Of a stretch of 64,000 nucleotides of DNA, positions 46,601-55,600 are shown in pieces. Location: assembly GCF_902459465.1 (NCBI RefSeq), contig NC_047068.1, forward strand, positions 3,100,001 to 3,164,000, read 5' to 3'. Below the pieces are notes generated by a model. The model saw nothing but the letters and a program-made list of their open reading frames with translations. It was not told where the DNA came from and did no database searches. The position numbers were made by a program, and so were the translations under genes. This DNA comes from Asterias rubens. Lineage: Eukaryota; Echinodermata; Asteroidea; Forcipulatida; Asteriidae. Within the stretch, counting starts at the first letter, position 1; every line of letters starts with the position of its first letter.

Positions 46601-49600
46601 TTTTAGTGTTTAAAACCATTATGCAATTACACATCGAATATAATGCGAGCTTATTTCTGTATTTAGTTTTTATAAAACAAATCATTATTGGAAAAAAAAA
46701 AAAAAAACGAACCCCATAATTTGAGATTACCTACATGAAACGCGTACAGTAAATTCGATTCTTTATATAGTCGAATATTCGGATGTTACTTGAAAAGGAA
46801 ATATTCCATCAGTTATTTACTCAGTAGGACTCCTACGTTCGTGTTTAGTATCGTATACCGAATTTTTGTCTCAATAAGTTGAGAACTGAAATTTGTTTTC
46901 CTCACTTGCTAAAAGTAACATCCAAATATTTGACTGTACGCGTTACATGTAACCCCAAGTTATGGGGGTCGTTATCATTCCAATGATAACTTGTTTTATA
47001 AACACTAAAATAATACGAAACTAAGCTCACTTCATATTCGACTTGCAATTGCATGGTGGTTTTAAACACTAAAAGTTACTCTTTGTTCAATTGATGGTCC
47101 GTTACTGGGGAAGATAAATGTATTAAGCGCGGCAGGTAAACTTTCATGGTTTTGCTGACTCTTGCAACGCAACACATGTATTGATTTAGTCATGGGAGGC
47201 AACACTGAACGATAACAACTTCCGTTAGCCATGGTAGCGCACAATTTTTCTCGTAGTATTAAAAAAATATATGTTTGTTTATAAAATGGCTCAAGACGTT
47301 TGACACTCTTAAGATTCAATTCTATATTGAACTTACTGCTTTTAACTTAAAATTTAGAGAAAAAAGAGTATAGGAATGTTTACAATAGTCTCTCCATATA
47401 CTAAAAATGACATGTATTCTTTTTACTATAACGGGGATTAATTTAATCTTTCATACTCTGTTTAAATATCATATCGCCCACGGAAAATTCAAAAAGCCAA
47501 GTGGAGAGGGACGGAAGAAGGCCGGTAAGGCTAAGGGAGCACCACCAGATGGCAACAAGAAAAGACGTAGAAATATAAAGGACCTACATCTACAAAGTGA
47601 TAAAGCAAGTGCATCACGAATCAAGGCTATCACAATGTTCATCACCTTCAAATAGACGATGAATGTGTACGCGTCAAAACCAACCGGTTCTTTTCAGAGC
47701 CCCCCACCATCTTCCAAAAAGAGAAATAACCAAACTGTCTTATTTGATGTCTACCTATCACTCAATAATATTACATTTTATGATTTCAGTTAAACTTAGT
47801 AAATTTACTGTATGAATGTTTTAAGACACGTAGGAGTCCTACTGAGTAAATAACTGATGGAATATTTCCTTTTCAAGTAACATCCGAATATTCGATTATA
47901 AAGAATCGAATTTACTGTACGCGTTTCATGTAGGTAATCTCAAATTAGGGGGTTCGTTTTTTTTATTCCAATGATAATTTGTTTTATAAAAACTAAATAC
48001 AGAAATAAGCTCGCATTATATTCGACGTGTAATTGCATAATGGTTTTAAACACTAAAAGTGTAAGTAACATAACAACAAATCAAATATTATTATATTTTA
48101 TAACTTCAGTTGAACTTAGTGAATTTACTAAGATTACTTTAACTGCATTAATGTTTTAAGACACGTAGGAGTCCTGCTGAAAAAATAACTGATGGAATAT
48201 TTCCTTTTCAGGTGAGGGTAAAAAATAATAGGTAAATATAGTTGACTAGGCTGTTAGTTATACCTATGATGGGGGATCATTTTAATCCTGTATACTATAG
48301 GTCTGTTTACGTTTAATTTAGGTATAATGAAACTCCATCTTCCTATTGTGTGTCCTCATTAAATATTTCATTCAACCTTTCATCTTCCTTTGTGTGTCCC
48401 CAAAATTTTAATCCCTCTCCTTCCGTCTTCCCTTGTGTGTCCCCAAAATTTTAATCCCTTCTCCTTCCGTCTTCCTTTGTGTCTCCTCAAAATCTTAATC
48501 CCCCTCCTTTGTGTGTCCCCAAAATTTTAATCCCTTCTCCTTCCGTCTTCCTTTGTGTGTCCCCAAAATTTTGATCCCTTCTCCTTCCGTCTTCCTTTGT
48601 GTGTCCCCAAAATCTTAATCCCCTCCTTTGTGTGTCCCCAAAATAGTAATCCCTTTCCTTTGTGTGTCCCCAAAATTTTAATCCCTTCTCCTTCCGGCCT
48701 CCATTGTGTGTCCCCAAAATCTTAATCCCCCTCCTTTGTGTGTCCCCAAAACTTTAATCCCTTCATTTGTGTGTCCTCATTAATTATTCCATTCATTCCT
48801 TTGTCTTTTTATCGATTTCCAATACTAATTTCCTTTGTGTGTCCCCATCAGACGGCTCCTTCTACTCTAGAACTATCATTTAATGCTTGTTGCTTGCACT
48901 CGTTTTTCGGTATTTCTCCTTTAATTATTGGCGTAAGAAATTGTGTTAATTGTGAGGGACAATTCAAGAGACAAATTATGTACAACATAGGCCATTCAAT
49001 GAAATGGTCACCAATGCTTGTTGCTGTTCTCATTTTCTTGCTACTCTGTTTGGCCTATAAAGAAATGCAAAATGATGGACGTAGAGAGCATTCAGTGAGA
49101 TGGTCACGATCGAGTGCCATGAACTACCAATGTTTCTGCCGCCCTCATTGTCCTAGTGTAACTCTCCTATAAATTGGCGTAAGAAATTGTGTAATTTTTG
49201 GGGACAATATTCATTTCAAAAGTCGCTACTGAGCACCCAAAAAATGCCAATGCTTGTTGCTTTTTTGCCAAAGGATACAAAGCACCAGGTATTTTTACTG
49301 CAAGGTGAGTGTGACGAAGTTTAAATTATGAGACCTTAAATGTAATGGCTGTGGCGAAATATAGTGCTAATCCGGCCAGGAACACCGGGACGATCCCCTT
49401 CTCTTTTCGATAAGTGCACTTGGTTCTTTTACATGGGTTTACATAACACATGGGGCCAACGGGTTTACGTCCCATCCGAAGGACGAAGCAATAGGGAGGT
49501 TTAGCTGCACGTAACGCGAGCAAAAACGGGAACGTGAACGTCAGAAAATTGTGTCGTTTCTAGGTGATGTCACCAATTTTGGCTTATTTCATGCTCACGT

Positions 49601-52600
49601 ATGACGTCTGCACATACCTCGTACCTGATATGAAAAATGGTAGTTTTACGTATGCTTAAAACGTGAGATTTTTACAACAATTATTTTGACGTTCACGTTC
49701 ACGTTTTTGCTCGCGTAACGTGCAGCTAAACCTCCCTAATGGTTTAAGTGTACTGCTTAAAGGCAGTGGACACTATTGGTAATTGTCAAAGACTAGCCTT
49801 CACAGTTGGTGTATCTAAACATATGCATACAAAAACAAACCTGTGAAAATTTGAGCTCAATCGGTCATCGAACTTGCGAGATAATAATGAAAGAAAAAAA
49901 CACCCTTGTCACATGAAGTTGTGTGCGTTTAGATGGTTGATTTCGGGACCTCAAGTTCTAAATCTGAGGTCTCGAAATCAAATTCGTGGAAAATTACTTC
50001 TTTCTCGAAAAATATGGCACTTCAGAGGGAGCCGTTTCTCACAATGTTTTATACCATCAACCTCTCCCCATTACTCGTCACCGAGAAAGGTTTTATGCTA
50101 ATAATTATTTTGAGTAATTACCAATAGTGTCCACTGCCTTTAAGGACACAAGTTTCACGGCTGGGGATTCGAACCCACAGTTTAAGGGTCCATACGTTTG
50201 GTGTAATGACTCTGATGATTGTATTTCTGTCTAGGTTTCCTGACTGTTTCATCTCATAAAATTTGCTACATCGTATCAGAGTTTGATCCACAGTCACCGA
50301 GCAAGCAGCAGCAGCGATGGAGCCTGCCGTACTCAGACCCCTGTGAGTGCACCTCCATACGTCTCGGAGGGGCATTCTCTCAAGACATGTCCCGATGCCT
50401 CAAGGTGAAACCCTTCTATCTTGAGACGTTGATCTTGAGCGAGGATCGTGAGGAGATACGGGAATTCTTCAAGTGTCCACCAGGTAGGTGTGTTAATCCC
50501 CACACACCAATTTGTGTTATTTATCAATTTGTGTTGTTTATCATTACTTGCCACTACTTTTTCGTTCGTTGAAACAAAATCTGATTTGGTAAAAATGAGT
50601 GATAAAAGTGGTGGCAGGATGCTTACATTTGTTTCCGTATAGTGTACACGATGAAAATAGTGTGTTAAAGAGGCAAGACTTGTCATCTTAAATATAATTT
50701 TTTTTAAATTTGTTATATAAACAAAATTGCTTACGCGTAATCTTCACAGTTAAAGATAATTGGCCAGCCAGCTTTGCACTGTTTATGTCATTTATTACCA
50801 TACAGTTAGCACCGAAAATTAGAATGCCATTTCGTGGGCTTAACGGCTAGCAGCGCTATATGAAACAGAAATTTTCGCAGTAAGCACAACTTATCAGCTG
50901 TTATAAGCAGCCCGCCGTCTATGAACTTGGCCCATTGCCGGGTGTTCAGGGGTCAAAGGTGACTTTTCATGGCACAAATTTGTCGTATGCTCAATGCAAG
51001 CCTGCATCTTTAAAGTACGGGACGGGGAAATGGGGGGGGGGGGCACCCTCTGGTCTTTGAGCAAGGCATATATCTTATGATCCGCATTCATTAATGAAGA
51101 ATAATTTGTCTTTTTTTTCAAAACTTCTCCGATTCTTATAGAAAATGTCTTGAGGATTTGATTTTGGTTTCTAAATTTAAAACTACTTTAATTAAGACAA
51201 CTAGACTCACAGTCCACATATTTTGTAAAAAAAAAACAGCAACACTTGTGTGGACAAGTGCTTGGGTCCACCCTGAGGTTGTAATGCATTCCTTTAGTAA
51301 AGGCACTGGACACTATTGGTTAATGTCAAAGATTAGTCTTCTTACTTGCTGTATCTCAACATATGCATAAAATAACAAACCTTATAATTGGTAATCGGTA
51401 TTGCGAGATAACTTTGACAGAAGTTTTCGAGAAAGAAGTAATTTTCCACAAATTTGATTTCGAGACCTCATTAGATTTTGAGGTCTCGTAATCAACTTGC
51501 ATCGCAAAGCACACAACTTCGTGTGAACATTTTTTTTCTTCTTTCGTTATTATCTATCAACTTCGACGACCAATAATTGAGCTCAACTTTTCACAGGTTT
51601 GTTATTTTTTACTTATGTTGAAATACACCAAGTGAGAGAAGACTAGTCTTTTTACAATGTGTACTGCCGTCGATTTCACAAAACTCTTCCTAACTTAAGA
51701 CTAATCTTAGGACTTAGGACGAGTCCCAACCCTGCACTGTATCATACAGACCTTAAGATTGATCCTAAGTTAGGACGAGTTACTCGTCTTAACTCGAGAT
51801 AAGATGAGTCATAACTCTTTGTGAAATCTACGGCAGTGTCTTTGATAATGGAAACCTTAAATAGACACACACTCATGGTCCTTGCATGTTCTTTCATGGT
51901 TCAAGATCAACTTCAAGATCAATGTGGGGAGTAAAAATGGCTGTCAAAAAAAAAATTAATAGTTCATTTTTGGTTTTAAACGTTATTGTAGTCTGCAGTG
52001 ACGCTTTGGGTATGGGGAGCTGGAAAATACCTGACAGCAGTTTATCAGCCTCGACTGCCGGCAATACAGGCTACGGACCAAAGAAAGCCAGGCTCAATAC
52101 GAATGGTAATTAAATGTGATTTCTGAAATATCGCTTGACACAATTTCCCCACGCGAGAGAGCGCTGACTACTACTAACGGCCAGAGCCGCATATTGGGAG
52201 AGTTACGACAACTCGCGGTTAGAAGCCATTTTGTTCCACAAGAAACGCGTGGGCGAAAACGGGGTGCCAGACTAGTCTGCCCAGTGTATGGGTTGTGCTG
52301 CATTTGGAGACAACATGGCGTCCAGCGACCACGTGACCAAAGCAAACTGGTCCTTTCATGTCGCCGACTCTCTCAATACACAGCTCTGCCAACGGCTCTT
52401 TCAAAGTTAAGACTGGCCCCTGGTTTATGGGTCAGATTTAACTGCGAATCTCCATAACCATATTGAATTCAATGTGAAATGATGCGAGGTCAAATGTAAT
52501 GTATACGTGAGCTCAACGGCAACTGTCTTGCGTAATTCACAAGCCAAATTTTGACGCCAGATGATACGGACAAAAATGCTGACCAAATCAACAAAAGACG

Positions 52601-55600
52601 GCTTCCAAGTCTAGACCCCTTGCAATTCCTTTGGTCGCCATCTTTGACAAAACGTGCACGCGTGAAAGGCTACCACTTGGCCGAGGGTAGTGTGCCGAGC
52701 GAACGCGCGTGCACTTTTCCGTTGTTTTACATCAAAGATGGTGGCCAATGACGTCACCTGCAATCCATCATTTAGCTACTTTGATTGAGCCAACTCCCCC
52801 CCCCCCCTCCCCAACAAACACACAACAAAGCATGTTTTTATTGCATTGTCTTGTTTTTCCCCCAATAGGTGCATATTGTTCATCAGATCCCGCAAACAAT
52901 TGGTACCGTGTTTCACTTGATGAGACAGTCACCCTTACGGGCCTCATCACACAGGGGCGGCACTATAGCAATGTGTGGACCAAAACATTCAAAGTGAAGC
53001 TCGGTGTCGCTGGTAATCAGTTGGAGTATGTGACTGGAGCCGATGGGTTGCCAATTGAGGTAAAGTCTGATTAAAGGCACTGGACACAATTGGTAATTAC
53101 TCAAAATAATTATTAGCACAATACCTTACTTGGTAGCGAGTAATGGAGAGAGGTTGATAGTATAACACGTTGTGAGAAACGGCTTCATCTGAAGTGACGT
53201 AGTTTACAAGTGAGAAGTATTCATTTCCCACGAATTTGATTTCGAGACCTCAGAATTAGATTTTGAGGTCTCAAAATCAAGCATCTGAAAGCACCCAACT
53301 TCGCGTGACAAGGGTGTTTTTTCTTTCATAGTCATCTCACTCCTGGCGTCAATTCAGGGGCAGCCGTTGCTCACAAAATTTTATTCCATCATCCTCTCCC
53401 CTTTATTCATACCAATTAAGGTTTTATGCCAACAAATATTTTGAGTAATTATCAAAAGTGTCCACTGCCTTTAAAGAATAAAGAACGTAAACTCACAGGA
53501 CAGAGACATTCTGGACAGGAACAATGTTCCCATTATGTGGCACACAATCATGACATACTTTTTGGATAGTAATTTATTCCTTTTTCCCTTCAGTTTTTGG
53601 GTAACACAGACCACGGCACACAGGTAACTAACTCGTTCCCAGAGGCCGTGAGGGCTAACGTGATTCAAATAGAACCAGTCGAGGTGGAACGGGCATTTTG
53701 CATCCGCTTTGAGTTACTTGGGTGCAGAGGTACGTTAAGTAATTTATCTTTTGTTGAGTATTCCAGACATTTTTTTAAAATTATCACAACAGTAGTCCTA
53801 TATTGAAGCTTTGCATGGTGATGTATCAATAGGCCTATTGGTTTGCGCATAGAGTAACACCAAGCCTACTTGCTACAGGTACTTATGTTTAACATCTATT
53901 AGTTAACAATTATAACATCAAAGTCTTATAATGCGCTCATATCTACCAACAAGATACTCAGGGCGGTGAGGATACAATATACAAACTCTCAGAAAGATAG
54001 GTTATAACAGCGATGCATTCTGAGACCCAATAGTATTATGTAGCACTTTATAAGGGTTTATTCAGCAGTCACAGCCATCTTTTCGATAAGTGCACTGGGG
54101 TCTTTTGTATGCGTTACATAACACATGGGACCAACGGCTTTACGTCCCATCCGAAGGACGAAACAATGGTTGAGTGTCTTGCTTTAAGTGTCTTGCTGTC
54201 ACGGCTGGGTATAGCTTATGTTCTTTTAAGAACTTGCTTGCTATATTTATATTCTACAACCGGGGAGTAAATAATATTGATCTCTGAATTTGGAGACTTC
54301 TCTTATATCGCTCCCTTCTCCTGACGACATAGCGCAGTCGAGACGTTTTAATAACTCACTCTGCGGTAGTGAAACTAATAGCGAGGATTCCCTCGATCCA
54401 CTATAGGCGAAAGTAGTTCCGGGCAATTTATATACTTTCCGCCCATGGTGATAGTTAATAATACCCGCTAAATTTGTTGTACAAAGCATCGAATTTTGAA
54501 AACTTTTCCCGGTGCCCTCTGGTGGGCTAAGGGAGCCAGTCTGTGATCGTCCTATTTAATAAAGAACCATATGTAATCATTTACATTTTGCCACAATTAA
54601 GGAAAATATATTATTATGAACGTGTTACAAAAATGAGATATTAAGTAATAAGAAATGTTTTTATTTACCTTGGAAATTCTACCTCTGATGTTCACTAATC
54701 ACTCAGAAAGTTATAATATTCTTAAGTGTTTTCTTTTGAACCCCCTATTTTGTATGAGATGTTATATTTAAAGGCAGTGGACACTATTGGTAATTGTCAA
54801 AGACTAGTCATAGTTGGTGAATATTAACATACACACAAAAAAACCAACCTGTGAAAATTTGAGCTCAATCGGTTATCGAACTTGCGAGATAATAATGGAA
54901 GAAAAAAAACCTTGTCTCAAGAAGTTGTGTGCGTTTAGATGGTTGATTTCGAGACCTTAAATTCTAAACTTGAGGTCTCGATATCAAATTCGTAGAAAAT
55001 TACTTCTTTCACGAAAACTATGTCACTTCAGAGGGAGCCATCTCTAACAAAGTTTTATACCATCAACCTCTCCCCATTACTCGTCACCAAGTAAGGTTTT
55101 ATGCTAATAATTATTTTGAGTAATTACCAATAGTGTCCACTGACTTTAAAGCGCAGAGGGTCTGTTGTTCATTTCTGTCTTTAGCTTGTTTAGAGAGCCA
55201 CTTGGTGCTTCGTGGCTCCCGGGGATGGATGTATCTTTTAAAGATGTGTCCAGCGATTGCATTATTTTCTTTGAAAGTTATTAGACTTGTACCAAAATTT
55301 GGCAAGGGGTAATTTGGGTACGTAGTTGAAGTCATGGGGTACATTAGTTTGCAGAAATTGGTCGTGAAGTAAACGTTTTAATTATTCAAATTATGCAGAT
55401 CTTTAATTTTGCATATTCTCGCGACTTAAGATTTGCATAAAGTGAATAATTATTCTAAAACGTTTACTTCACGCCCGATTTCTGCAAACTACTTGCACAC
55501 CATGACTTAAACTACGTCCCCAAAATACCCCCTTGCCAAATTTCTGAATGATTCAAATAATTTACAGCAAGGAAAATACTGTGACTGGAACCATCCACTC

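Larger units (their letters stand above)
45809..48866. mobile_element. 3.06-kb TU-like foldback transposon
   Basis: AGTAGAAGGAGCCGTCTGAT at the left is mirrored by ATCAGACGGCTCCTTCTACT at the right. The inverted arms reach to about 46845 and back from about 47830, roughly 1 kb each. The outer arms hold tandem units of 20-45 bp built on GGGGACACACAAAGGA and GGGATTAAAATTTT, about a dozen per arm. The inner arms are unique sequence. Long inverted arms with tandem repeats define foldback elements such as Drosophila FB and sea-urchin TU. The core of about 1 kb holds a third, diverged copy of an arm segment (46855-47085) and a histone H2B remnant. No transposase ORF is visible, so it is non-autonomous. 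Confidence 0.9.
49370..50230 (-). mobile_element. SINE (copy 2) interrupted by two MITEs
   Basis: Three pieces read as one SINE on the minus strand: 50145-50185 carries the tRNA-like B box (GTGGGTTCGAATCCCC) and CACTTGTGTCC-type sequence, 49741-49756 the GCAGT...CACTT link, and 49370-49492 the body (CTTCGGATGGGACGTAAAC and TGCACTTATCGAAAAGAGAA). A TTAA-MITE and an AAT-flanked palindrome separate them. The CACTTGTGTCC part is shared with the SINE at 24685. Confidence 0.75.

Noticed and set aside
47062..47319. 85-codon minus-strand frame in the foldback core, tested as a divergent H2A partner of the H2B remnant
   Set aside because: No H2A, H3, H4 or H1 motif could be recognised in any frame.
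48487..48717. Repeated GTHKGGGLRFWGDTQ-like protein frame
   Set aside because: Translation of the foldback-arm minisatellite. The frames at 45788-46417 are the same.
52116..52457. 113-codon plus-strand frame after discoidin exon 3
   Set aside because: Lies in intron 3, with no homology and no splice fit. The discoidin domain continues cleanly from exon 3 to exon 4 without it.
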